Program-made: the position numbers and the translations under genes
Notes under the pieces: generated by a model
Databases searched by the model: none
Told to the model about the DNA's origin: nothing
Seen by the model: only the letters and a program-made list of their open reading frames with translations
Assembly: GCF_905220365.1 (NCBI RefSeq)
Contig: NC_061154.1
Location: 13,330,001-13,394,000 of the forward strand
Direction of reading: 5' to 3'
Length of the DNA stretch: 64,000 nt
DNA from: Vanessa cardui
Lineage: Eukaryota; Arthropoda; Insecta; Lepidoptera; Nymphalidae
Shown: in pieces, positions 11,133 through 21,830 of the stretch
Layout: each line of letters starts with the position of its first letter
Numbering within the stretch: position 1 is the first letter of the stretch

Positions 11133-12530
11133 TCTTTAATTTCGAGAACCTTTTTTATACATATTAAATATTCATATAAATAAATCGAGAAAATACAATT
11201 TTAAATGTGCTTATCACTTCGAAATCAGCGTAACATAAATATAAGACAGTTATTTTCAAAAACTACTGTATTCAACTTACGATTACGGCTTTGTGACGAA
11301 CTAAAACAAACATCACTTTATTTCAAACGAATGAAACTGACTAATATTACTATAACTTTGGTAATCTAGCTTCACATAAGTAGAGTAGGTACTTAGACTT
11401 AATACGCGATTAGTGACAATTAATTTTTATTACAATAATAAATCCCTATATACAAAAAGTTATGAATATCTAACGATATTTAAACAAAGCATTATATTTC
11501 TTTTATGTTCCCCAGTTTTATTTCGATCGTTTAATAATAATAAGTACAAATGAACGAATCACGATAATTGCAGGGCTATTTATAGTGATCATACTAGTTT
11601 GACCTGGATTTTTTTCTCGTCGGCCACTCTGTAGACGTACTCACAATCTGTGCAGAACTTGTAATAGTGCACAAGATTTACACAGATTCACTTATCTTGA
11701 TTTAGTTCATTAAAACGGAGATACAACAACTCCACATCACCAGCAATAATTTACTTCCCTGTCAACCTCGGATGGCTTTACATGCTTTTAGAGACACGAA
11801 ATTCAAAACCCGATATCTTTTTAATAGCCCGATCTGGGGTTTATGGCCAGAAACTCGGCGTCAACGAACTGTCCACTAGGCAATCGAGGCTGTCGAAACT
11901 ATAAACCTTGTTGAAGTCATACACATTACATAAACATACATTCACATAAATATATTTACACTATACTGCAATTAACAATCCTTTAAAAAGAGGACGATAA
12001 ATTTTATTATACATCATTTCTTAAACATTTTAAAATGTTAGGTACGTATTAAATACTTATGTACAGTTTACATTTCACTGACCAGAGAAAAAGTTGTCGC
12101 TGTGTACAATATTTACAACATTCCATAAAAGGTAGTAATGCAATAATGTTACTAAATAAATACTATTTACTACTAAATCTTACACTTAATATAACACATA
12201 TAAATACAAGTTTCTTCATGTAAATATCGCTTACTACAGTTCAAATCAATATAATACATTTGCAATCATATCATATCTACTTTGAATGCTATAAATTTTC
12301 ACAAATTTTATACACTATTATTATTTTAATTAAACATCTATGTTTACCGTAACACTCACAACATAAATACCACTTTATAATGTTGAATAAAATCCGTAAC
12401 GTAATATAGAATTGCTCGAATTTGTCACTGTTTCCGTATGATTCGTGTTGGTAGATGTATATCTAGAAAAGTCTTTAGGATAGATGCGCTGTCGATTACC
12501 TTTGGGCGTGACTGCGCGATTGGCATTGAA
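11133..12530 (-). other. Probable Lmx1 3' UTR and downstream flank
   Basis: This lies directly downstream of the Lmx1 stop codon on the - strand. It is AT-rich and has no coding potential. The 3' end of the transcript cannot be placed: AATAAA-type hexamers on the - strand (for example near 12003-12008) are too common here to be decisive. Confidence 0.45.
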
Positions 12531-12778
12531 TCAGTGATCCGTACTAAAATAAGAGTTCTGCATAAGATAGAGCTTATCAATTGGATTAACCACAGCACCG
12601 GTACCTAAGTTGAGGGGCTCGTGAGATGAATGATTTCCGTGTTGATGGGGATGGTGTGGAACCTCCAAATTCTGAAGGCTCATGGTGTCGGAAGCACCTT
12701 CGTCGAGCTGATCAAAGTTACTGCCATCAAGTGATATGTCCGAACTGCAGAAACTGTCTCCAGAATGAGCTGGATAAT
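12531..12778 (-). CDS. Lmx1: Lmx1 coding exon 4 (C-terminal tail)
   Basis: The acceptor TTTTTATTTCAG precedes the exon at 12779. The exon encodes DYPAHSGDSF onward, a His-rich stretch (VPHHPHQHGNH), then NPIDKLYLMQNSYF and STDH, with TGA at 12531-12533. It is too broken up by frame to appear as one long open frame, but it continues exon 3 exactly (phase 1). Confidence 0.94.
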
Positions 12779-15700
12779 CTGAAATAAAAATAAGATTAAA
12801 AAATCTTTCTTCGACGGAACTAAAAAACCAGAAAATGATTTCTTAAAATAAAATGTTACATGTAGTTGAGTATACTATTTCTTTAATCAACAACGTACCA
12901 TCAGGGGAATACGGGAGGTTTGGGTTTAGGGGCTGACTTGACGCCGAGTACGACGTATCCAAGCCCAGGTAATTTCCATGCTCATGTTCGCTTGAAGGCG
13001 ACTCCTGCTTAATGCTCTTCTCGTCCTTGTCCTTTTCCTTATCCGCATTCTTATCACCCTCCTGCTTTGCTTTACGTTGAATCTTTTTCATTTTAGCTCT
13101 TTGATTTTGAAACCAAACTTGAACTACTCGGACGCTTAAGCCGGTATCTTTGGCAAGAGCTTCTCGTACCTTACGACATGGTTTGGGGCTCACTTCAAAA
13201 GAAGCTTTAAATTGTCTGCGTTGTGCAGACGTGAGAATCGTTCGAGGACGCTTTGGTCCACGCCTTCCATCGCGCGGTCTTTCTGAATCATCAATTATCA
13301 TATCGTCTTCCGTATGTTGCATCAAGTACATCTCCTTTTCAAAATCTTGCCTACAGAATATTTGGCCTGCTCTGATGACGTACTGTTCGCCTTTCTGAAG
13401 GGGCTGGCAACACATGACGCAAACGAAGCATTGGATATGAAAGACATACTGCTGTGCCCGCATAACCATCTCCTGGGGTAGCAGTCTGTCGCCACACCTC
13501 GTACATTTAACACCGAACAGTCTGGGACAAAAAGATATAATGACACACAAATTGGGCAAACAAACGCACAGCATTTCGCTTAGCTTAATAATCGCGAGCG
13601 CACGCTAGCGTAATTCGCAATGAATATACATACAAATATATCTATTTAAATTAATATTAAATAAAGGGGTAAAAAAAATTACCTATCATAGTCCGGTTTA
13701 CAGTACAGTTTGGCGTTTCTTGTGTAGCATGTATGGGCTAGTGGACACCCGCAGACGCAGCAGCTGAGGCAGTGTTCGTGCCAGGATAGATCGCCAACTC
13801 TCATCAAGTAGCGGTCCTGGATCTTCTGGCCGCATCCTTCGCATATCTCGACGATCTTCTCCCGCTTGATGCTCGCGCTCAATTCTGCATGTGAAAAGTC
13901 TAAAATTAGTAGCATGTGGTAGATCTTCCTTGGCAGATTTAAGAAAAATTATGTCCTCTAAATTCTACACACAAAGTTGTTTTTGCGTTAAACACATGAA
14001 ATTAAGAGAACACAAAATATATATTCGCATTTGCTTACATTAGACAAGCGTTCGTGGTAATTAATATGCTCATAAGTAACTAACTAGTTACTAGTTAAAA
14101 GCGCTCTACGTTGTTCGCTTTTAACACCGAGCTTTTCGTTAAACTCTAGATTTATTTAAAGCGCCAGGTTTTAAATTTATTTTACAATCATTACAAATTA
14201 ATAAGAAAATTATAAATTTAAGCGTTAAGTGAACGTTTGTATCAGGAAATAGTTAAATACGATTTAACGATGATAGACTGACGATAAAGCGACTCTGATG
14301 AAATAACGGCCCCTTCGTAGATGTACCTACGTTATAAACGAAATATATATAGGTAGGGTAAGTCGAAATGGCTTTGTGAAAGTATCAGCCGTCTCAACAT
14401 GCTCCTTAGACATGGGGAGGGGATACGCCCCAGTAGGAGGAGCGTCCCGGGTCACCCGGGTCACGGGATCAACCCGAGAACAAAATGTCTGCGTAAAACT
14501 GCCATCCTAACCGTTAATCGATGTGTGCGGCTCACTTTCAGCGAATGCCTTCGCTTTTTATTTAGGCCTCAATTTTGACTGTAAAATTTCACGATTCGAG
14601 CTTCAATTCGTGAAATAGGCAATTATTTACAAGAGATTTGTTCAATTTTAAAACACAATCCGTGTTTTTTCGAAAAATATCAACTGCAAAGTTTTATATC
14701 ATCAAGTATTTATTATTATTTTAAGATTAAACCTTTTTTTTTGAAAGTCAATGTTAATAAAGTGAGTATTAAGTACATACTTTAGCTTTAAATAAATTCT
14801 CTTTGTAACAAGCTTATATTAGTCAGATCTTTAACTTTGCAACTTGGTAAATGTGTAACTTTGTAATCTTGCAACTCGATTTCAAGACCACTTGCCGGCT
14901 CTGTATTTACTTCAAATTCTGTAGACTTACTAGAAGTCTGATGACAGTGCAATGTTATTATAATAAACTTTGAACAAATACAGCTGGCTATTCTCAATGC
15001 GAACAAACCATTATTACTATTTTTAAAATTATCTATTGACATGTGAATTGCTGATTCTAGAATCATCGCTACTACAGTATTGATTATTTTTATTATTTAA
15101 TAATAAATATGAATATAATTTTAGTCATCAATATTGATGCATAGGTTAAGTTTCTCCAGAGATTAAAGTCTTATAATCTCTCGTAACGCAACACAATTAC
15201 CTACCATTATTAGAAAATGCCCCATTTATTTCACCTCTAGCTTTTATACTTGAAGAGTCTCAAAGAAACTATTTCACTGCAGAGAGAATTCTTTTCGTCG
15301 CCGAGGTCTGCGAGGCAAAGATTTTTCCAGGTAGAATTGTTTTAAAGAATAGAAATTTAAAAACTTAAAAGCATTTTTAAAGAATGAATTACGGTGTGTA
15401 TACTTTTTAAAACGAGTTAGCTACCGTAAATATATTTATAACGTACTGACTTCGCACGAGTAAAATTAAAGTTTACACCACGATAATTTTTTAAATAATG
15501 AAATAAAAGTAGTCGGGTAACAAATTGACTCAATCAGTATCGTGCCAAGCGAATTATTCGCCCGTATCACATGATAATACGCCCCACGTATTATTTTTCT
15601 CTACCGTGAATTGGAAAGTGTAAATAGTCATTTTTATAACAGAAAATGTTTTAATTTAACGTTATTTATTTTGGAAGAAATATATTTTGTGTGAAAAATT

Positions 15701-18700
15701 AATTGAACGAAATATGTCGTTTAATATTTTATTTACATTTTTCGAAAACAAAATAATAATTACTGTGATTTGTCTATTAAACACATCTTTCGTTGTTTAG
15801 TTTTTATAGTTTCAACGGGGTTTGACAGGAAAGCGCACAGATTTTCAATATAACCTTCGACGTCCGCTATATAAGCTATGTTCCATTTAAAATTAAGTAG
15901 TGATCCCAAAAATTCTTATCCTATATTGTAAATGGAACATTAGTCAAATGATACTTGTGTTATATTGTCTTATATGGCATATCGTATTGTTGTCAATGAC
16001 ATAAAGGCATAGCTTTCATATGCTGGCTCAATATGGATAGCGAAGTTATATCATATTTCAAGTTCCAATATTCCAGCTCAACCTATTGAGACCTCTTTAA
16101 ACGTAGATATATTAATATCGCAAATATTGCAATGTAGCCAGTCACAAAGTAATAAAAGAATATTGTTTCTCTATTTTTAAACAATTTTATACGAAATCTG
16201 AATTGGATTATCTATTTATATCTTCTATACTTATAATAAAGTTGGAGTTTCTGTTTGTAATTTTAAAATAACCGCTTTGTACTGCATGCATATGAATGTA
16301 TACATGGTATATATACCAAAATAACTCTTTTTTCATTTTTTCTCTGTCTATCTGCGGGTTTGTTCCGGCTAATCTCTGGAACGTCTACTTTGATTTTGAC
16401 GGAACTTTCACTGACAGAAAGCCGCTGTAACTTAGGCTAAAACAATAACCTTTTGTTAAATTCAAACGCGCACGAAATAGCGCACACCACTAGTATTTGT
16501 ATAAATTATATTAATTAGTTACCAATTTAACTTATGTTTTAATACTAAAGTTTAGTGATCAATTTTTATCTTGTAATTATGTTTTAGAATATGTTCTTTT
16601 GACTTTCGTTGGTTTACTAGATTTACAGTTTCGTGCCTCGGAAAGCAGAATAAGGTTCTACGAGTAAATTATTTGATGAGTAATCATTTTTAATTCATTT
16701 TATAAGGTTGCCGTTGACCGAGATTGTAGGATAAAATTGTGACATGTTGGTCTTCAAACATTTTAATAACAACGGTTTTGGGAAGTTTCACGTTTGTATT
16801 CCAAATGATGTAGAGCCGTAGTCCACTTTTATCAGGTCCTTTCAAGTTCCAACAACGCTCTGCACATATTAATGTACATTTATATTGTGCAGTCTAACTA
16901 CCTAAATTGGACGAGATGCATATTTGGTAGGACTTTCCTTATTATGTCTTAGAAATATAAGAAGACAAGCGACTGAATATGTTCTTTTACATTTCTATTT
17001 CATCGCTTGAAAGTAAATAGTTTACTGAAACTGAAATTTAATCCAGGAAAAGCTATCTTTATATTATTTATCTCATTTTATTCTAAATGAACTTGTGATT
17101 AAATAATTTTTATTTTTATAGATTAGATGAAATAAAAATACGCAATTAATTTAAGAAATGTAGTCTGTGAAATCTATATATATTGATAAAATAAGTAAGT
17201 CTGTATTTTAGCGCAGTTTTTACTAACTCAATTTATATGTAACTTTAAATATTTTATAATGTATAAAAATAATAATTATTGATTATTATAGATAATATGA
17301 TATATAGGTGTCATCAACAACCCATGTTCGTCCACTGCTGGACATAGGCCTCTCCAATTGCACGCCACTGTGATCGTTTGTAAAACCGTTTATAAAATTT
17401 ACTTTGAACTTGTATCGTTAAATTTCTAAATATAACGTTGGTAGAATTCCTAAATACCGCTAATAAATGATACAATATTATAATATACATAATATATCTG
17501 TTTTAAATATAAAGTCTTTTCAGAAACGCACTGCGTCTTCTGATATAAGTTTTATGTATGTCTTTTATATGGCTTTTTTAAAATATGTATTAATTTTTTA
17601 TATAAGTTACCCTGATATGAAACCTTTACCTCTTTTTTGGTATTTATTAATCTCACAATTAAATATTTTCCTAGCTGTTTTTATTTAAGTCTCAAAATAG
17701 TTTTCATGCTGGCTGTATGTAACCAATTATTGCCTTTCAATAGAAATTTCCAATTGTTTTAATTGCTTTGTTTGTATATTTATGTTTAAAATTAACATAT
17801 AAATTAGATTAGTGTTCGGTATTTGTGCATCAAAAACTAATTTGAACATAAATTCGATTTAAACGAATGACGACGCGAACACGACGCTCGACCCTAAAGT
17901 CAACATATTTTAAATGTATGTATCTAACTGTTAGTCTAAAAGTTAGTCTATATTTAAACCGGAATTGTGGAAACGTGTACGATTCGTAGTGCTATTAGTA
18001 CAAAAGTCGCTAGTTCGATCTCGCCGTAGTTATAGTCGGATCCAGTTCTAAAACAGCATATATTCTTTACTATTAAGGGAAATTGAAAATTGTTTCGTAT
18101 TTAACAGTATTGATAGAATTATTATTGAAACATAATTGATTAAAGGTTTTCCGTAAAAATTATCAAGACTGCTTTATTAAAAACGCTTTAGGACCAATTG
18201 TATTATTTAGTTACAAATGTATAGGTAGGTATTTGAATACAAATATTATAATGGGGTAAAAAATGTCTGTTAGTTTGTAGGGTAAAATCCAAAGTGAAAT
18301 CGAAACTAGTGATGTAATTCTTTTTTTTTTTCTACTGGTTGAAAGCTATATTATTCCCGAGTATATAAAATATCAAATCGCACCCGTGCGAAACCAGGGC
18401 GGATCATTTTTGAGTTATCATTGTTGTTTAAATGCGGATAAAATATTTCACAAGATTTTTTAGTTTCAGATACTTTTGATAATAATTTTAATGCAATTTA
18501 CATAAAAGAGAAGTAATATAGTTTTTTTTTAATTATAACTAAATTGAAATGCATTTGAAAATTTAACTAATTTAATGCAGCAATATTTTTTAATTATCAA
18601 CTAAAATTCTAAAATCTGTATTCTGTTTTTTACTTATATATTGCCTGTGTATGTAAACACCAACTCACCATGTATATCTATTCTTTCTACTATAGTATTC

Positions 18701-21596
18701 TACCTCCGAAGGTGCCTCACTTAGTAAAACTATAAATACAAGGGACATAATATCTCATTTGCCAACATTAAAGGCCGCATTGGCGATGCAAGGAATGGTT
18801 AAAAAAATGTATAAATGTCTTTCGGCTGAGGTCTAACACGAGGCCTATTTATCCGTAAGCCACCAAAAAGATTATATAAAAAAAATAACTAATAAAATAA
18901 AAAGCGTGGAGTTAATACCTGTTGACTTCCAAGCAGGATACATTAATTTAAATAATTGTATTTAATTAACATGACTTTGTATTTTTTAAATGTTAAAAAA
19001 GAGTAACTACTGAGTTTCTTGCCGGTTCTGTTCGGTAGAATCTACTTTCCGAACCGGTGGTAGCTTCACTTAATTGTAAAATGACAATTCAAAAGTGCTT
19101 ATAAAAGCCTACTTGAACAAAGTTCATTTTGATTTTGATTTTGATTTTAACTCACTTCGATCAAATTAAATATGAACCATTTGCAGTATCAGAATAATTC
19201 TTGTAACAAACCAAAGTACTTAATACAGTTCATTCGGATTGTACAATTAACACTTTCTTGATCTCAACCTTCTAAATAGTTTAATTCTCTTCTTAACATT
19301 AGAGAACTGCAGTTGGATATTAATTAGTATTAATAAAGGCTTTAATTAAATCATTACAAATAATTGTGGCGGTGAATGGCGATGACCCTTTGACGGATTC
19401 GTGTCACGGTGTGCATTCTCAAGGGAGATTCATCAGTTTAGTTTATACATTTGGTGTAATGCGTCGCATGGGATTCATACTACCAGGGTCTAGAATATTA
19501 AGACTTGAAAACTAAATACTGCTTTATTAACCCGACCCGGGTTTTAAATCCAGGATATCAAGAACTATGGCTCTGTAACTTAATCAGTAGAACAACGAGG
19601 TATATACAAAATACCTATATGAGAAATATAACAAATGCCAGAATAAATAAAAGTAAACTAGAGCTGAAAGAAATAAAATTGATAGCATTATATTACTAGT
19701 GAGATGCCTCGTTTAATTGCATTTGATTAAATTAATAAACGAATTGTTTTGCGACACAATTTATGTCAAAGCGTCAACTTTGTTTACGTACAAATAGTGT
19801 TAGTTAATACCTAAGTATAGGTTTGTACCGCTCAGCACGTAACTGTAGCTAGGTACGTTAACTCACCGCGTTATCGCCCGAACAAAGCAATCGATATTGC
19901 ATATAGTTACCTACGTCTATTAAGCACTAACAAATATTCGAGGTAATTTATCTTAATTAAAAAACGAAAGTGAAAATTGATGACACTTTGTACTGATTGC
20001 ATAATCTATTCATATTTTTTAAGTTATCGTTTTCAACGTTCTTTTATTTTGTTACTTGGTTCTCGGGTTTTTAACAAACTTATTATTCTACTATAATACA
20101 GCATTAGGTATTTAGTATTATAATGTTCCGATTTAAAGTATAGTAAGTAAAGTCAGTGTGATTCTTCTTATTTACCAACGGTGATAAAACATTGGCGACA
20201 TAAAAAATAGTTAATATTTCTTACAGCGCCAACTTCGATGGGCGCTGGTGACAATAAAATGTCAGATGACCCAAATGCAAGGCCGCCTACTGTCATAAAT
20301 AAAGAAATATTCATATCGTCAATAAATTGAATAAAAAAAAAGATTACTCCTCCTCTTTTCAATAAAATAATATTAAAAGAGTAGCTTTATCTTAAGAAAC
20401 GTAACTTGGACAGCTTTATATCATCATCAAAATGGATCCTAAATGTTACCTAAATATCCTATTACATCAAATTTAATCAAAATTATAAAATAAGTATGTC
20501 AAATCAAATCAACTCTAATTATAATTTATTATTATTATTAAAATATCTCATTTTAATAAAAATACTATCACTAAGATGGTACTTTATACCTATAGTTTTA
20601 TACTTAGAATTAAATCGAAACAAATCGATTATAAATAAGGCCTGTAAATAAACTTGTTTCGATTAATAACAAAAAGGAAAAAATACGATGTACTTTGACA
20701 TGAAAAACCACGAATCAATTGTAAAATCAACATTCAATTTAATTCGGAGCATCGAATTCATTAAATTCTCAAGCCGGCGAGACGAATCGTAGCCTGATAA
20801 TGGAAAATAATAACGATTTTAAAACCAAACACCGTTTCCGGAAGCATTTCATAAAGAAAAATGTTAAAAGGCGAAATGTTTTCAGCAAAATGCTCTCGTA
20901 TTTAATAAAAATTATTTCGTAAATAACTAAAAATTTTATATTTTAGAGGTACGTAAATTACTTTACGATAAAACTAAACGTAGAGTATTTTGCTTTATAA
21001 GTTTTACGTGTCATACACTATATGAAGATATATAGCTCCTGGCAAATAAATAAATAAAAATTTAATAATTAATTATTTTATTAAAAACCGAAGAAATGCT
21101 CTACAATTATTATGCCGTGAATAAATATCAGGTAACGTGCTCTACAAACACCACGCCTTTACAGCTTCACGGTTAATAAATGCCTAGGATGCGTTTGTTT
21201 ATTTAAATCAAAGAGTTAAAAAAGTATGTATTCAACAATGATGGTTCATTTTTTTTAACAATTCATCAGAACGTCATGGAATTTTTATTTACTATTATTT
21301 GACAATAAATAAAAATTAAAAATAGAGAAATTAAGGTAATAAAATTTCGTTAAAAAAAATACGTACAAGGAAATTTTTAAATGTCATCAAAAACATAATC
21401 GTTCTTCAAACTTAAACAGTTTGTTTACACTTAAAACTTTGTTTTCCAAACAAGACCGAACATATAAATTCGCTAGCTGCAATTTAGCCAAATGATCGTA
21501 CTGACCTGTTCTGCCAGCACAAGAGAGCGGCGGTTGCATGCTCTCCTGCATCAATCCCGAATTTATATTTGTGTAAAACTCGAGCATTTTTTTCAT
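12531..21596 (-). CDS. Lmx1: LMX1-class LIM-homeodomain transcription factor, four coding exons
   Basis: Joining 21596-21506, 13884-13683, 13521-12899 and 12778-12531 on the - strand gives 387 aa with all phases compatible and GT-AG introns. LIM1 spans residues 45-96 (CEGC, WHEHC, CCVC, YCKPDY) and LIM2 104-158 (CTRC, FHIQC, CVMC, FCRQDF), each with the Cys/His zinc ligands in place. The homeodomain is at about 187-246; its recognition helix RVVQVWFQNQRAKMKK has Trp48, Phe49, Gln50 and Asn51. A Lys/Glu/Asp-rich linker follows. The end, NPIDKLYLMQNSYF (370-383), is the LMX1 signature tail. LMX1 proteins are nuclear DNA-binding regulators of neuron and limb or appendage patterning; the role in this insect is inferred. 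The start ATG is at 21596. An upstream in-frame ATG at 21689 would add 31 residues. Insects can carry two LMX1 paralogues and I cannot say which this is. It is convergent with BAP18. Confidence 0.96.
12899..13521 (-). CDS. Lmx1: Lmx1 coding exon 3 (LIM2 and homeodomain)
   Basis: The acceptor TTTGTCCCAG lies before 13521 and the donor GTACGT after 12899. The exon completes Arg98, then encodes LFGVKCTRC and the rest of LIM2, the linker RPRDGRRGPKRPR, the whole homeodomain and the charged stretch up to PYSPD. Reading past either splice site gives unrelated residues before a stop. Confidence 0.97.
13683..13884 (-). CDS. Lmx1: Lmx1 coding exon 2 (LIM1)
   Basis: The acceptor TTCACATGCAG lies before 13884 and the donor GTAATT after 13683. 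The exon encodes ELSASIKREKIVE and then LIM1 from CEGC to CKPDYD, ending with AG of the next Arg codon. Confidence 0.96.
14415..14482. other. GC-rich intronic block with direct repeats
   Basis: It has the run GTCCCGGGTCACCCGGGTCA, two near-identical CCCGGGTCA units followed by a related CACGGGATCA, and is flanked by GGGGAGGGGATACGCCCC. This stands out in an AT-rich intron. It is a candidate regulatory element, with no family recognised. Confidence 0.4.
15878..15940. repeat. Inverted repeat with 12-bp perfect arms
   Basis: ATGTTCCATTTA (15878-15889) and TAAATGGAACAT (15929-15940) are exact reverse complements with a 39-bp spacer. This could be a small nonautonomous insertion or chance in AT-rich sequence. 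Confidence 0.7.
16226..16495 (+). mobile_element. Dispersed repeat copy (GGCTAATCTCTGGAACG family)
   Basis: It shares with 30855-31125 the order: a start resembling TATACnTATAATAAA, a block TTTGTTTGTAA, GGCTAATCTCTGGAACG, a GATTTTGACGG block, ACTTTCACTGACAG-like sequence and an end near TTAAATTCAAACGCG. Two matching copies in one window show it is a repeat. I think it is a nonautonomous or 3'-truncated retroposon. Confidence 0.7.
17310..17377 (+). mobile_element. Lepidopteran retroposon tail fragment
   Basis: It contains GTCCACTGCTGGACATAGGC followed by CTCTCCAATTGCACGCCACTG, a motif found in very many moth and butterfly repeat copies. Only this short piece is preserved. Confidence 0.7.
18236..18415 (+). 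mobile_element. Dispersed repeat fragment (GCACCCGTGCGAA family)
   Basis: The fragment includes GAAAGCTATATTATTCCCGA and ends in CGCACCCGTGCGAAACCAGG, as in an abundant lepidopteran repeat. A related piece in the opposite orientation lies at 38108-38345 (GACTTCTCACGGGTGC). Confidence 0.55.
18697..18880 (+). mobile_element. SINE copy, diverged (GGCACAAGGGACATAAC family)
   Basis: It aligns by eye to the better copy at 56298-56599: TATTCTACCnCC, ACAAGGGACATAATATCT, GCATTGGCGATGCAAGGAAT and CCGTAAGCCACC. The middle is diverged and part of the 5' half is missing. Confidence 0.7.
18915..19149 (+). mobile_element. Dispersed retroposon copy with (TTTTGA)n tail
   Basis: It contains TTTCTTGCCGGTTCTGTTCG, CCGAACCGGTGGTAGCTTCA, AAAAGTGCTTATAAAAGCCT and ACTTGAACAAAGTTCATTTT, and ends in a (TTTTGAT)n run. 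Related copies lie at 27773, 40099, 50975 and 53755. The conserved 3' part and simple-repeat tail are typical of target-primed retroposons. Confidence 0.82.
20191..20302 (+). mobile_element. SINE 3' fragment (GGCACAAGGGACATAAC family)
   Basis: TTAATATTTCTTACAGCGCC, then GATGGGCGCTGGTGAC, TCAGATGACCCAAATGC and CCGCCTACTGTC match the 3' third of the SINE at 56298-56599. The short open frame on the other strand here is translated SINE. Confidence 0.75.
21506..21596 (-). CDS. Lmx1: Lmx1 coding exon 1 (N-terminus)
   Basis: It encodes MKKMLEFYTNINSGLMQESM followed by QPPLSCAGRT and one base of Glu31. The donor is ACAG|GTCAGT. Splicing to 13884 gives GRTELSASIKRE in frame. This exon was chosen because phase, donor quality and position upstream of LIM1 agree. 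The N-terminus is not conserved enough to prove it by homology. The frame is open upstream to an ATG at 21689. Confidence 0.75.
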
Positions 21597-21639
21597 ATAA
21601 CTGTCGCACGAACACCACACCGAGGCGCACCACGCGCCT

Positions 21640-21830
21640 GCCGACCGTACAATGGAGAAGGGTGCAAGTGACGACCTCTGGCGGATCACATCAAACGTCT
21701 CTCCCTACCATTTATCCCACCAATCGCGTGCTGTTAAGCCTGTCCGCACCGCCCACTTCACCCGTAACCCAACCTACCTATTATACAGCTCACAGCTATA
21801 ACATTTGCCGCTCGCCGAAACGGCACCAAC
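21640..21830 (-). promoter_or_regulatory. Putative proximal promoter / 5' UTR of Lmx1
   Basis: This block directly upstream of the proposed first exon is GC-richer than its surroundings. On the - strand it has a GGGCGG (GC-box-like, near 21751) and an ATTGG CCAAT-box core (near 21721). No TATA box is placed with confidence. The transcription start is unknown and a distant noncoding first exon is possible. Confidence 0.3.

Larger units (their letters stand above)
13885..21505 (-). other. Lmx1 intron 1 (7.6 kb) with retroposon fragments
   Basis: This intron separates the short N-terminal exon from LIM1. It contains a GC-rich block with CCCGGGTCA direct repeats (about 14415-14480), a GC-richer patch near 15535-15600, a small inverted repeat (15878-15940) and several lepidopteran repeat fragments listed separately. 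I see no further exon. Long first introns in developmental regulators often hold enhancers; that is an inference here. Confidence 0.85.

Noticed and set aside
13150..13398. 82-codon open frame on the + strand
   Set aside because: It is antisense to the Lmx1 LIM2/homeodomain exon, a shadow of that coding sequence.
17985..18040. Possible tRNA gene (GCTAGTTCGATCTCGCC resembles a B box)
   Set aside because: No matching A box at the right distance and no acceptor stem; at most a decayed tRNA-derived repeat.
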